DNA of 62,457 nucleotides from Neelides folsomi (lineage: Eukaryota > Arthropoda > Collembola > Neelipleona > Neelidae): positions 1-62,457 of the forward strand of contig JAQGBZ010000362.1 in the NCBI GenBank assembly GCA_034687125.1, in the 5' to 3' direction. A program made the translations under genes and the position numbers. The notes beneath the pieces are model-generated. The model saw nothing but the letters and a program-made list of their open reading frames with translations. It was not told where the DNA came from and did no database searches. Of this stretch, positions 1-13,206 are shown in pieces; position 1 is the first letter of the stretch, and each line of letters opens with the position of its first letter.

Positions 1-210
1 ACGCTATTAAATACAGTGAATATTTACGCTATAAAATATTTACGTTATTAAAGTTCAAAGCTATTAAATACTTACGCAATTATAATACTACGTCATTTAA
101 TACATAAGCTATATTAACATTACGCCATTATTTACTTAAGCAATATTAATATTACGCCTAGACAACTACGCCATTTTGTATTTACCCTATTATGTATTAC
201 GCTAACATTT
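1..210. repeat. Degenerate AT-rich tandem repeat built on a TTACGCYATTA core
   Basis: About a dozen imperfect copies of a short core (TTACGCTATTA, TTACGTTATTA, CTTACGCAATTA, TTACGCCATTA and similar) follow each other at roughly 12-30 base spacing. No reading frame is carried. The array touches the left edge of the window, so its full length is unknown. It lies in what should be an intron of the dicarboxylate carrier gene, or between that gene's last visible exon and the next. It could be a decayed satellite or the edge of a mobile element. Confidence 0.6.
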
Positions 211-284
211 TAGACTCCCAAATAATTAATCTAAAATATTCAAACGTAAATTATAATAATGGATTTTAAAGATTAAAAACATAC

Positions 285-1473
285 GGCAAGAATACTCGCA
301 ATGAAATGCGTTGGAGGAGAGTCTTTGAATAGTGGGATTTTTAGCATAATCTTTTTAATTTCGTCGTAAAAGGCTAATTGGCCAATTGTCATAAGTGAAG
401 CTCGAACACTTGCAATTTCCCATCCCTTAAAAAGTTTTGTCGGTCCTTTTTCTTTATAGACTCGGATGAATCCATCGATGGCGTGTTTATAGCTTTATAA
501 AAAAATAGTTCAAAATGATTTAAAAGTTAAATGTGTCACATTTAGGAAATTACAAATTGATTGAGGCACATTTGCAAGAACTTCTTTTAAATAGTAGTAA
601 TAAATAGTAAAAATAGTAATAAGAGTAAAGTTCCCAACTCGTGACAGGTCCTTAGTCGTGACACCCCATGTATTTAGACGGCTGTCACGCAATTAGGGCA
701 TCGAAAAAAGTGTCACGAGATTGGAACTTTACTCTTAAATATAAATTGAAGTCTTACTTGTATCTTTTGTCTACTGGTAGTTTCATATCATTTTGCATCC
801 TCACGTTGACCATATCTGAAGGAGTTCCAATGAATCCTCCAAGTGCACCAGTTGTGCCAGCGAGAAAAATTTTCTGCAAAAAGTTAATATTGTCCTTTCC
901 ATATTCGTCGATGAAAAATTCTTTCCCAAACTAAAAGAATTTTATAATAAATTAAAAATACTAACATACTAAATATTTATGCACACTACTTTACTATACT
1001 TTATACATTTATCATTGAATGATTAAACATACTTCATAAAGACCAAATCGGGCCATAGAATAAGTCATTTGTCTCATAATTGAAGCCGAGAGTCCATTGT
1101 ACAATGACAAAACACCATCATTTTTAATCACTTTCACAGTTTGTCCAATAACCCCCATTTTCTCTCCTTGATTTATTTGTAGATGAACCTTTAAAAATAT
1201 AAATTTAAAATCGTTTAAAAATTAATTAAATAACATATTTGTAGAGAAAACAATTTTTTTACAAGTTAGTACTTTGAGAAGATCCAGAGGATGAGTGATC
1301 ACTACAATAATAAATTAAGTGCAAGTGCCTATTTAATAAGTGTATTTAGCATTAATTTCAAATTTTAACAATGTAAGTATAATTATATTTAACTGTAACT
1401 GACTTGTAGCTCCAACACTTGCAAATCCTCCAAAATACCATCTTGGAATTCGTTTACGATCTTCAGGCTTCAT
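285..1473 (-). CDS. SLC25A10: Mitochondrial dicarboxylate carrier (SLC25A10-like), 5' part only
   Basis: Inner-membrane carrier that exchanges malate or succinate for phosphate, sulfate or thiosulfate. Five exons are visible on the minus strand: 1404-1473, 1273-1301 (29 nt), 1033-1188, 758-930 and 285-492. The start is ATG at 1473 (MKPEDRKRIPRWYFGG). The first repeat carries the carrier signature PLDLLK and the second carries PSDMVNVR followed by the DIC-typical MQNDMKLP. The stretch YNGLSASIMRQMTYSMARFG is very close to insect DIC proteins. The last visible exon ends at ...THFIASILA with a GTATGT donor, so the third repeat and stop codon lie beyond the left edge. Uncoupling-like or oxoglutarate carriers are the alternatives, but the NVRMQND block favours DIC. 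Confidence 0.9.
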
Positions 1474-4400
1474 AATTTATTTAACGATGAGATTATAAGA
1501 TTTGAATTAACAATGATCAATGACTTTATAATTATAACTTTTTATTAATTAATTTCATTGAATGGGTTTTCTAATTCAATTATGGGCCGGTTTAATTTTA
1601 ACGTCTCTAGAGTTACGCGCTTAATTACTTAAGCGTCACTAAAATCGTTTATTTACTCTTTGTATGTTTGCTATGATTTATGCTCATTTAATTCTAATCC
1701 ATCTAAAATATTTATTTAATATTTTGAAAATTTATGAAAAATTGAAAAAATAGAAATATTGTTTGCAAGGGACATTTTATCTTTTAAATCAATTGAATAG
1801 GAATTGTTGAGACGAAGACAAATTATTGCTTTAATAACATAGTGGAGCAATTTTAATCCTCTCACACGCACAAAGTGTCCTATAATTATTATTTAATAAA
1901 GTTTATTATCTAATAAATCTATCAGTACGTTGAAATGCTATTAAAATTCCCGGAAGCATTTTAACTCTGGCCTATTCAATTTGTCAATGAACAAAGGATT
2001 AATTGAGGAAAATTTGACTTTATCAAATGCCATCGATTCAAAGCACCAACCAATTCGATCTCATTGTTTATTTGCCCTTATGATATGTATAAATTTCAGA
2101 GAAGCGTGTGAGAAATTAAGCTAGTATAATTTCAACCCATAAATTGTTCAAAGTGGGGACAAATGTGAGTCATTTATTTGATTCGCATGTATTGGAATAA
2201 GGTGAAGTTTGGATTGAAGTGATTCATGGGTTCAAATGTAATATAGCATTTGTAGTTAATAGCTCGCTCCGTCGCCCCACGAGCTTAATATTGGTAGTAA
2301 AAGATATATGAGATGTTATAGAGGGGGGAAAACCCGTGCCGGGCAGTATCGGTTCGGAAGTATTCGGGTTTTATATGGTGCTTCGTGTCTGGCGCAAAAG
2401 TCGTGTCGTTCCTCCTCCTGTCATTTTTGCCTCATTCCAAAGAATGCGTTTAAAGCGAGCAAGTACACATTTTATTAATCTTCCTTTTATTTTATTTTCC
2501 TTGGTCCTTTACAAAAGAGGCAAGCGAAGTTAAAATCACAATAATTGTGTTTGGTCTTGCAAAATAAAGAATCGTCATAAGGAAAGTTATCCATTTCTCA
2601 GAACCACTAATAACATTTAATTCGAGTTTAAAACCTAGTATCAATAGTCAATACCCTTAATTAAATTATTGTTAACCACAAGAGGAATAAAAATATTTTC
2701 GATTTGATTTATTTAATTTATATTTGATATTATATACATAACCTCATTTATTGCACTCAATTGAGTCATACATTATAAAACAAATATTGTACTTGATTAT
2801 TAATTTTATAACTACAGTTAGCACAATGGAATTAAAACCAATCCTGTTTGTCTCGTTTATTTCTTAAAAGTTAAAGAGAAATTGACAAGTTGAGAGCAAG
2901 AAAATATTCTCGGGAAAGTGTGAAATTTTTTACTAGTGGGATAATGAAATATTGTTAATTTATAGTGAATTTCCTCAGTTTACATTAAAACACAAGTTGT
3001 CGAAATGAATGAGACTTTGAGTAATCAAGTTGTAAAGCAGGAATTTCACAATGTCAAGTTCACCTGTAAAAATGTAATGGAATGTCTCGAGTCTTACAAT
3101 CAGGTGAGAATTTCTAATTTTTATCCTAACCATTACAAGACTTACAACTATTTTAACATTTTAGCTCGTAAATGTCTACAAAAATACTTATTGTAGGTAG
3201 ATAAGCATCGTTTGTTAAACCCTTAAATGGATAATTGGATAAAGTTAATTTATTCGATTTTCTACCTTTGCGCTTTGGGTTCATTTACTTAACACGTTTG
3301 ATATCTTATTGAATGTCATTATACGCGTTGAGACGCTAATTGAATTTGTAAAAGCAACGCAGGACAAAAATATGCATTTTCTCTTTAATTTAATTCAATT
3401 AAATATATTTTAACGTAACTAGATTTTATGTATCATTTTATTATAACAAGCTAAAGCTTTCACATTTGAAGATTTTAGTCTTCCATTCTTTATGCGAAAA
3501 AGAAATGAGAGAAACTCTCAAAATGAAGCGGATCTTGGACATTCTCCACTTATCAGAGCCATTAAAAGAACATTGAACATTTCCCCTTAATTACATATTG
3601 ATTTACTTAATTACCTCATCTCTAAGTATTAAACCATGCGTTTAATCCACTATGTATAATTAAGATAAGAAAATGGTGATTCTCGCTATCCGCATAGCAG
3701 GTAGTTAAACACATAAATTTAATCTCTAATTAACTATTTAACTCAATTTTCATTTATTAATTAAAATGAAATTTGATAATAAAAGTCAAATGAGTTTCGA
3801 GCATGTTTACATTAAGATAAAAATTGAACATTTCTACTAAAGATATTTTAACTATTATTTTAATACAAACTTATCTGAGTCAAATCTATCAGGATTATGG
3901 TTTTAACTTTTAAGCATTGTTAGTCTGGTTAGTCATATTATTATAGATTTTCTATTTATTATGTACTTTATGAGTATTGTGACAATAGTACAAGTATTTA
4001 ATAGATAATTATTTGTATTAGTGCCCAGTGTCCATGTTATTAATTTAAGCTCTAACTAATATTTCACTTATCTACATTGTATCATTTGCCACGTTATCAC
4101 ATTTACCATCAAATCCACAATAAGTCAAGTTTGCCAAACAAGATAACATTCTCGTAATTAGTAATTTTGCATTTGCATTATGTTGAACTTTGAAATAAAA
4201 GTAGGATAATAGGAGGATGTATTTAATGTAGCTTCTTCATAAATTCTCTTTATTAGAATTTCTCTAAATTGTTCCGGATTTATCTTATCAAGTTACTTAT
4301 AAAGGAACCGGTACAAGAATTCCTTTACCTATTATTAAGTATTAATAAATATGCAGATAACTGGCTTTTAATTATAATCTGCAATGTTTGCTTTAGGGTA

Positions 4401-7015
4401 TTAACATGAGTCAAAGACTTCTCTATTTATTAATTCCTCTAGCTGACAAACAAGAGGAAGCAATTAGTACACCCTGACATTATATCTCGTATTAAGCAGA
4501 TATACCAGTAGGAGCAATATAGAAAAACGTATCTTTAAATTGAAAACAACGGCCCAAGTCATAATTTATAGCTTTTGCAAATATTCCTCCTTTCATTGTA
4601 CAATTCTGTATTTCATCAAAAGAATGTTAACCTTATTTAAGAATGAGTTCAAAAATCGAATACCACAAGGAAAGCACGAAATAAGCAAGAAGGCATAAAA
4701 GTTTGAATTTGATATAGCACACGTTGTACGTACGCGGAATCATAAAGTTCATTAAATGAATAATGCAGCAGGAGTCTTTAATGAACTCGACGTGTTTATG
4801 AAATAAATTCACCGACAACATGAAAAATTGAGAGATTGAGGGGGTGTGTGGGTTGAGGTCGAGTATGAATATAAGTTATAAGAATCATTACAACGCCGTT
4901 TCCTCTTGGGCGAGATGGAGAAGATAGGAGATATAACATTAAAATCCACACACACACGGCATTGAAAAACATTGAAAAACCTATGCATAATATTCCCTCA
5001 TACACCTCCGCATATCTCTACAATATTGATAAATAAAACACTACGCCTACTATTAATTGCCAATGTAGCTCCAAGGGGTGTGTGTTGGCTACTTTGAATC
5101 TAATACCCAATCAAATACGATATTCGTACTCGCATCAAATGTTTTACAAACTAGTGAAACACTGTGTTAAGAAACCTTTATAAATAATACAAAATAATAC
5201 CCATTGTTTCCTTTTGATATTGTGGAATATAATGAGGAAACTTTATATCGTGCATTTATATAATACTCTAATAGAAGATATCTATGGATCAGGATGTGTA
5301 ATATAAGAAATGTGTGTAGTAATGAATATACTATATGGTTACTCACATATCAAATGGTTTAATACCAGTTAATACTACAGGTGTTTTTTGTATATCTTTT
5401 CGCGTGTATTGTGTTCGGATGAGGTTGAGAGCTTTGGTTGACGTAGGATTGAGTCACCCATATCAATAGCCTTCATTGCTCTCCGCCACACTCTCATTCA
5501 CAATTCACAACAAGCGGAGATGGAGAGAGAATTGAATCTAAACAGCGGCAGTAATTCTTTCTTTAACCACATTAAACACACCAAGTCCCAACGAGACATT
5601 TTGAACCGAAAAATTGGACGTTGGGGAAGCTCCTGTTTTTTATTGCTCTTGTACTAAGGAGCGTGTGGGCTGAAGTGGTGTGGAAGTCGTTGGATCGGAA
5701 ACGGCCGACGTGAGACGACGCCTTCCAAAAGACCAGGAATTCCTTTGGGGAGACACACACAAATAATTGCATTGCTCATCGTCTCATTCCAAGAACATCT
5801 TTGACTCATTTGTTCCTATTTTTATCGCAAGGTATGCAATTATTAAAATTACTTACATTTAGATATGCTAACTACCATTCAATTTGACACTACAAAATTG
5901 AAAATTGCTGAATGTTAAAAAATAGTAATTTTACTAATTTAGGAATATTTTCATAGATCATAAATAATAGGTTTTTAACTGTTTTGGTAAAATCCTGTAA
6001 AATTAAAAAAAGAAGTAGGAGGTGAAAAGCGAGTGTTTGTTTACATGTTTACTTTCCTAAAGTGTCGAGAAGTGGAATGATGTTCCTACGCTAACTAATA
6101 TACATAATATGTGAGTGTGGTGTTGTTTGGATATGGAGCTGATGCGGAGGAAGTCGTTTCTCATACAAGATGATAGGAATGCACTTAATAAGCCTCTTTC
6201 ATTAAGGAATAGCCAAGGCGAAGAAGAGAAAAACAGTTTGATGAGTTTGAGAAGGGGAGTCTTTGGATCTACACACGTGTTCTTATTCCATGTTAAGCTT
6301 TTGATACAACAGCTTCTACATGATTGTTAGTGAAATAGAAGTTGTCCCATAAAGTTGTATACATTTCATATATCCTTCTAATATACATTTTTAATATATA
6401 TATTGGTTATTATACCACATAAAAGGGATCCTTTCAATTTCATCTGTTTCGAGCCGCGCCTTTCATTTTTTTCTTCTCCTCCCCATTTGATAATAAGTGA
6501 GGTCCATGGACGAAGTTACTTAAATGACTTTGGCATTGAATTTAAAGGAGTCGAGAGAGAAGAGGAGTGAAGCGGAAGGAACCATGAGGATTCTAACCAA
6601 CTTTTCTCACATCTCTCACCATCTCTCACTAATCAAATCCCATCGGTGACTTTGTTTGTGTCTTGCCTTGTTTAAAATTTTAGTGAAAAGTGTTTAAATT
6701 TAATAAACATAATAATTAGACCCGAGCTTCAAATAATGTAGTTCCTATCAGTGCACACGCAAAATTGCATCAACAGCCAGAGCAAACAACAGCTGAATAA
6801 TAAAAGCTATCTTGCATAGTGCTCAAATTTTAGTGAATGAGTGAACAATTCGGAAACTCATTTTAGTTGTTCGCCTGTTTGTTCCTTCGAATTTTCAGAT
6901 AGTTGGAGAGTTTCTTGGTGGAGCCAAGATAGATTTATGATATAGGGAATGAAGGAATTGGGACGAGAGTGAGTGTTGAATTTGATATTTTTGGCAAAGG
7001 GCCGGCCCGGGTAGG
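1474..7015. other. Long AT-rich intergenic region
   Basis: The region lies between the divergent dicarboxylate carrier and the FGD-type gene. It is mostly A+T with no convincing long frame. Somewhat more G+C-rich patches near 2240-2540, 5380-5780 and 6440-7015 may be promoter or 5' untranslated sequence; the last precedes the FGD start directly. One possible small coding exon (3005-3103) is listed separately. I see no tRNA, hairpin gene or transposase here. Confidence 0.5.
3005..3103 (+). CDS. Possible isolated first coding exon, unknown protein
   Basis: An ATG opens 33 codons (MNETLSNQVVKQEF...) that end precisely at AATCAG followed by GTGAGA, a good splice donor in phase 0. Composition looks protein-like (polar, two cysteines, no runs). 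I could not find a following exon in the next 4 kb that joins to a recognisable family, so this may be a chance frame or the start of a gene with long introns. No function is proposed. Confidence 0.2.
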
Positions 7016-10000
7016 ATGGAGTCATTCAGAGTCGAACGACAGAAGGAAGAAACCCAGTTGAAATCTTCGACCCGGATACTTCACACGCACAACTTACGAC
7101 TCTCATCCGCCTCCAATTTTCATCAAGTAAGTTAAAATTATTCATTCAATTCGTTTAATCAATCACTTTTATGAAAAACATCCAAGGATAGTAAAATATA
7201 GAAAAAAAGACTATCTGTCATTAACCTATTTTATTTAAAAGATTTTTTAAATATTTTCATTTAATAGAAAGAGTTTATTTGGAACTTTGAATTTAAATCT
7301 CTTAAATTCCATTCCAATGCGATTCTTAGCTTTAAATGAACATTATTTTTTATTAACACTTAAATAGTTCAAGAAATCCTTATTTTATTAAGAATGCGAA
7401 ACTGCGCTTTGGAATTGAACATATTTAATACTCATCGATATTTATTAACTATGTGTAAATTGTTTTAAAAGTTTATAATGAAATTGGATCCGCTTAGTGA
7501 GAATGTTGCGTTTTAACAATAATTTATGTCGCAATTTGCAAAGTGTTTGAGCCCACTTAACTAATATAAATAATATAATACTAATTTATTTTCCCGAATT
7601 AAAAATTTACTCAATTGAATTGTAAATATTTGATTCAATTTTCTGATTAACAGGGCAACTTTCCTTTCATCATGGAAGGCGGCGATCCGTTGGGAGCAGC
7701 CGAAGTGATGAAGAAGAAATTTGAAGATTTCTCTCTCCGCCCGACCCTCAACAATGAGCTTCATCAACGTCATTTCGGAAATCTCCTCTCATTCGATTTG
7801 GACTCAAAAATGAAAATGTTCAACCAACTCGACCCGTCCCATTTAAACGGCACGACGACCACGACGATTCAAGGAGGTTTAACCAAAGGAGGAATCTTCG
7901 CCGCCCGGACGACGGCCTTCAACGGAAATCAAATCCCTTGTTCAACCAAATGGTCCCAGTCCTTTGTCGCTGAACCAAATTCCACTCAAGATTCTCTCAA
8001 TTCCGACAATCGGATGAACGAAGATTCTCCCCAGCCTTTAAATTCTAAAGGTATTCCGCGAAGTTTTTCTTCCTCTCCCGGATTTCCCTCACCTTTGGAA
8101 CTCGAGTCTCATCAACATAAGTCAGTGGAAATTCCTGCCCTGCACAACTTTATTTCCCCGTTCCGAAAAGCGCAGTTCGGATTTAGAAACTTCGACCGCC
8201 CACTTTGGAAAGACTTTGGAGGAAACGATGAAAAATTCTTTAGTAAAGAAGCGAGTCGGAGAACGTGGGATCCTTCGACGCTCCTTTCCATGAAAAACTC
8301 GTCAGCTCATTTACAATTCAGCACGTCCCAACAAACTTTCTTTCAATCGACAAATGGATCCATTAGGTCAGTAAAGCCACAAATTGACCTATAACATTTT
8401 TTCTTATGATGTCATTTTTATTACATATAAAGTCTTATGATAAAGTAAAAAGTCTTTAAATACGAGCTTGATTGTTATTACTTAATCGATTAGTCTATAT
8501 TTATGTTTTTAGCGAAAGTGCGTGTCTTAAAATAATAGTGATAATAAATAATGTAGAATAGAATGAATCATTTAGTCATGCAGGAGCACATAGTTAGTGA
8601 AGAATGAATTAAGCTAACATTGTTCAATTACAGGGCTTTTAAAGACGAACGAGTTGTATTGAGACAAAGCTATGGAGCTTCAGAGTCCGAATCGGAAGAA
8701 GATGAAGAAGAGGACCATATGAACATTAAGGGACTTTCATATGAGCCAAAACCCGGTCTTAGTTTTATACCAAAACTCACCATCGCTGACAAACCACATG
8801 AACCTCAATATCAACCTTCGGAAATTGACGATACGAGTTCCGTCGCGACCAACGATCTTGATCAAAGGTGATTTAATTTTACTTAATTTTTTAAGCCATA
8901 GTACGCGACTACTTAACTTTTAATTCATGTGATAATTTATTATTAATTTAAAATTAATTTAAATTAATTATTGACTTTTAATTCACAGTCCAAGAAATAG
9001 TGTTATTGGAGATATACCAAAAACTCCCGAACATCGTAAATGCTTCAAAGTGGCTCAAGAGCTCCTCACTACGGAACGGACATATGTTGGGATTCTTCAT
9101 TTGATTGATCAAGTGTTTCATTTTCGGGTTGACCAAGAAAACCGAGCCAGTCCCATGTTTCCTCTTGACATCGTTACCCAGATGTTCTGCAACATTAAAT
9201 CCCTCTACAGACTCCATCATGACCATTTACTCCCGCAGCTTGAGAAAAGAATTGAAAATTGGGATGAAGATCCAAGAATTGGTAAGAAAAACAGTTCAAA
9301 ACCGGGCCAAATACATTATAAATGATTTAATATGGCTTATTTAAAAAGTATTTAGTTAGATGCGTTGTCTTGTTGTAAAAGTATTAAACTATGTATTAAT
9401 CCAAATTATAGCAAATAAAAATTAAGCCATTTAATTTCTTTTAATAGGAGATTTGATGAAGGATTTTGCTCCATTCCTTAAAATGTATTCCGAGTTTGTT
9501 CAAAACTTTGACAATTCAATAAATCTCATCAACGTCTATAGAGAAAAGAATTCGAAATTTGCCAACATTATTAACGAAATACAGGTGTGTGACAACTGGT
9601 TACCTATTTCTAACATGTTCATTTCCTTTTTAATAAACTTTTATTAAAATAATTTGTTTGGATAGAAAATGGAAGAGTGTGCGAATCTGCCTATTCAGCA
9701 TCATTTGATAGGGCCTATCCAAAGAATCCCTCGTTACCGACTTCTTCTTGAAGCTTATTTAAGAAGACTTCCTGAAGATTCTCCTGATCTTGAAGATACC
9801 ACGAGTAATTTAACACAAAAACTAAAGAAAATGTTTATGAAACTAATTTTGAATTTTTTGAGTTTAGAAGCGTTAGAAATCGTCACAAAGGCCGCTGAAC
9901 ATGCGAACGAAGCAATGAGGAGAATTGCTGGATTCAAGAAGCTCTTAGAAGTTCAAGAGAAAATTAAAGGAGCTGTTGACCTCGTCAGTCCAACCAGAAT

Positions 10001-11640
10001 TCTCTTAAAAGAAGGAAGACTCTTTAAAATATCAGCAAGAACTTCGGATCATCAGGAGCGATACATTTTTCTAGTGAGTTTAAATCTTTTAACTTTTAGT
10101 AACAATATTATTATTAGAACTAATTTTAAAATTCTTTATTTAAATAGTTCAGTGACATAATCCTACTTTGCTCAATGCGTACAATGGCAAATCGCATGAT
10201 TTCTTCTGCTCCTTACCAACTCCGAGCGAAATTGGATGTGGCTGAAATGAGTGTGAACGAAGGAGATGACCTCGAAGTGGCAAACACGTTTTACATACAA
10301 GATCCAAATAAAAGGATTGAACTCTACACACAGTAAGTTTATTAAATACACAGTAAACTCCAATTCACTTATTAATTATAACAAAATCAATATAATGGAA
10401 AAGGAAAGAATTAACTAATACAATAACTTTAAGATATCACTTTAAAATGAAATGATAAATAAATTTTAAACAGAACCGTAGAAGAGAAACGAGAATGGAT
10501 GGAAGCAATGTGGCAAGCAAGGCAAGATTTACTAGAACGAAAATCCTCACTTCGTCTTGGTTCAATCAGCCCATCAGACGAAGAACTTGGAATTAAAGAG
10601 CCAGCAATGATCAAATCAGATTCAGTGTCAAAATGTATGGAATGTCATGTTTCATTTACGATGCTCAAGAGAAGACATCATTGTCATTCCTGTGGTGGAG
10701 TAAGTTGAAATTAAATTAAATTTATTTTGTTTATAATTCCAAGAAAATTCTTAATTAATATTAATGTCTAATTCAACTAGGTCGTGTGTGCCAAATGTTC
10801 CGGTGGTAAATATCCTCTTCAGTACACAGGAGGAAAGCCCTGTCGTGTTTGCAATACATGCAAAACGGTGCTTCAAAAGAAAGAGGCCAACTTGAAAAAG
10901 GCTGAAATTCCCCAACCGCCTTCACCCGATGAACCTGAAAAACTCCGCGGTGTTTTAGATGTAAATACCAAATCTGTTAACTTCCTCATTCCCACTAAAT
11001 TTTTCGTGTACATAATTTGTCCAAAATGGGCTTGGGCCTACAAAGAGAGTTTATAATCCCAATGTTTGGAATTGCATCGAAAATATTATTTTTGAAAAAG
11101 TGATGAATTGTACTATGACAATGGATTTGTTTGATTTGGTCAGGTGCCAACGTCGGTTCCTTCAGTTCTCTCTGGATCGCTTCATCTTCGAGTACGTGGG
11201 AAAAAGGAATGGAATCAACGTTGGTTTGCTCTTCGATCTGACTTTGTCCTTTACTGCTATGAGAAAGAAACCGACGAAAGGGTATTTACTTTATTAATTA
11301 AAAAGTATTATATAGATTAAATTACCAAATTTAATTAGTTGAGAACAACTTTGAGATAAAACTTACCTTTTAAAATTATAGATATTAATTAAATTTTTAT
11401 ATTTAGGCAATGACAGCAACACCAATTCCAGGACTGAATATTTCCCTTGTTGAGGATCTTCCAAAGTCTGAGTCAAATGGGATTGCGAGTGGAGAAAAAC
11501 AGCGAGCATTTCGAACGATGCATTCACATGGAAGAAAATCATTTTACTTCTTGGCTCCTAATAGGGAAGAAGCCCTGAAATGGGTCGAAAAGCTTAATAT
11601 GGCAGGTAATGCTGAACTGACGGACAACAATCAACCTTGA
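7016..11640 (+). CDS. FGD-family FYVE, RhoGEF and PH domain protein
   Basis: Guanine-nucleotide exchange factor predicted to activate Cdc42/Rho at membranes and reshape actin. Twelve exons: 7016-7126, 7654-8366, 8634-8867, 8989-9281, 9448-9584, 9666-9804, 9868-10073, 10148-10332, 10474-10699, 10781-10960, 11144-11281 and 11407-11640 (931 aa). Residues 1-350 are low-complexity and unlike any family I recognise, with an acidic patch (SESESEEDEEEDH). The DH domain follows (about 370-560, LLTTERTYVGILHLI and GPIQRIPRYRLLLEAY), then PH1 (585-690), FYVE (727-780, KRRHHCHSCG) and a C-terminal PH2 (815-925, KKEWNQRWFAL). This DH-PH-FYVE-PH order is specific to FGD1-6. I chose the ATG at 7016 because it is open, joins exon 2 in phase and adds 37 residues; an internal ATG at 7672 is an alternative start. 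The FYVE WxxD motif is replaced (see findings). Confidence 0.93.
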
Positions 11641-13206
11641 CATATCCTAAGATTAATTAATTTAATAGTCAAAATATATTTTACACACCTTGTCTATTGT
11701 CCTTTTCAAACTTTAATCATTAATATTATTTTTGCTACAAGTAGTTAAAAGGAGTTAAAAAACTTACCAAAGGACGCAACCTTGTTTGATCAAAATTCAC
11801 AAAAGTGGAAAATCCTTTAATTATATTTAATGCACACAAGCTTGTCATGTTAAATCAATTTTGATTGTAAAACTGTGTTAATAAGTATGCTTTAACTTTA
11901 ATGCAAAATGATTTTCACGCATTTTGATCACATTTAATGTGTATAAATAAAAAAGTTTAGATTTATTGCCAAATTATGTTTTACATTACATTTTGACATT
12001 ATTTTATACAGATGATTGTTTATAATTTTTGTAAGTTTAAAACTTTTGTACTGTTCAATTCACATATACCATATAACTATGTATTTGCAGTTTATTCTAG
12101 ATAGATTCAACAGATCAATGTAAATGTAACTCGTTTTACATATATTGTATGTACAATTTTAGTATTAAAATTCCATTTCACAATTATGTAAATGTAATTA
12201 ATCATTTAAGCTAATTGTTAAACTTTGCATATCGTGCAATCACGACATTGGCACATCCACTATTTATTAATAATTAATGTTTTAAGAATAAATTAATGAT
12301 CATGCTTGAGACTTTTAGATCCAATCTTGTTCATTATATGTAAAGTTTGTTAAAGTCAGATGCGCACTAATTTCAATTATATGTAAGTATTGTAAAAGTG
12401 AATTATGCTGCAATAACTTATTGTGCTTGATGCATTTAACTTTTTATATTATTATGAAGTATGTTAATTAATGTTTAAAAATGAATTAAAAGCTTTTCTA
12501 CAAAGGTGAAAGAGACGAACAAATGTGTAGATCATGTAGCGAAATCATTGAGTGAGTAAGATCAAAATATTTTATTAAATCCAATAAATGAGTATTGTTC
12601 TAATCTTGACACGAAGCTATTAAAAATACAAGGGTGAAATAACCAATAAATAATATAGCCTCAAATGAATTAAAAGTTGAATTTAATGTACAACTAGAAA
12701 AGACAATTGAATCATTTGTAACTATTAATAAAAGTTAAATACCAATAGCTGAGTTAGCTGAAGGCTTTAGCCGATACATTGAAAGGAACAAATGCGTGAT
12801 GGAAAGAAACATATTCCTAAAAACTTGTAATATTAGCTTAATCAATCATGCGTTAATAAAATATGTTGATGTTTACCGTTTTCAATTTATTTAACATTTA
12901 ATTAAATAAATAAACCGTTCATATTCCATTCCAACCCTCCTCCATTCTTCGCTATACAAATACAAAGGGAAGTGGAAAGTCTCAATTCATCCGAACAATA
13001 TAAATTATATTGAGAGTGAAGTTGATTCTCATCCTAATGGCTGTGCTCAAACCTCTTTCTTTCGAAATTGACTCAGGCTCTTAAGCATTTGAGCCTATAG
13101 TTAATAGTTAAATTGTGTTTAAAATTACTGATAGTTAAGATAATAGAGAGGCGTTCAATATGAACGTGGTTAGCGAGAGGTGTAATGTAATATTATTAGT
13201 TTATTA
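11641..13206. other. FGD 3' untranslated region and Drosha upstream region
   Basis: AT-rich sequence between two genes in the same orientation. Several AATAAA-like words (for example near 11944) suit polyadenylation of the FGD transcript. The last 250 bases before the Drosha start are slightly richer in G+C and probably hold its promoter. No coding frame or RNA gene is apparent. Confidence 0.5.

Noticed and set aside
2336..2533. 65-codon plus-strand frame in a G+C-richer patch
   Set aside because: No family likeness, no splice context and basic low-information composition; likely chance frame.
5572..5772. 66-codon minus-strand frame upstream of the FGD gene
   Set aside because: Isolated, no homology cue, and sits in a probable regulatory patch.
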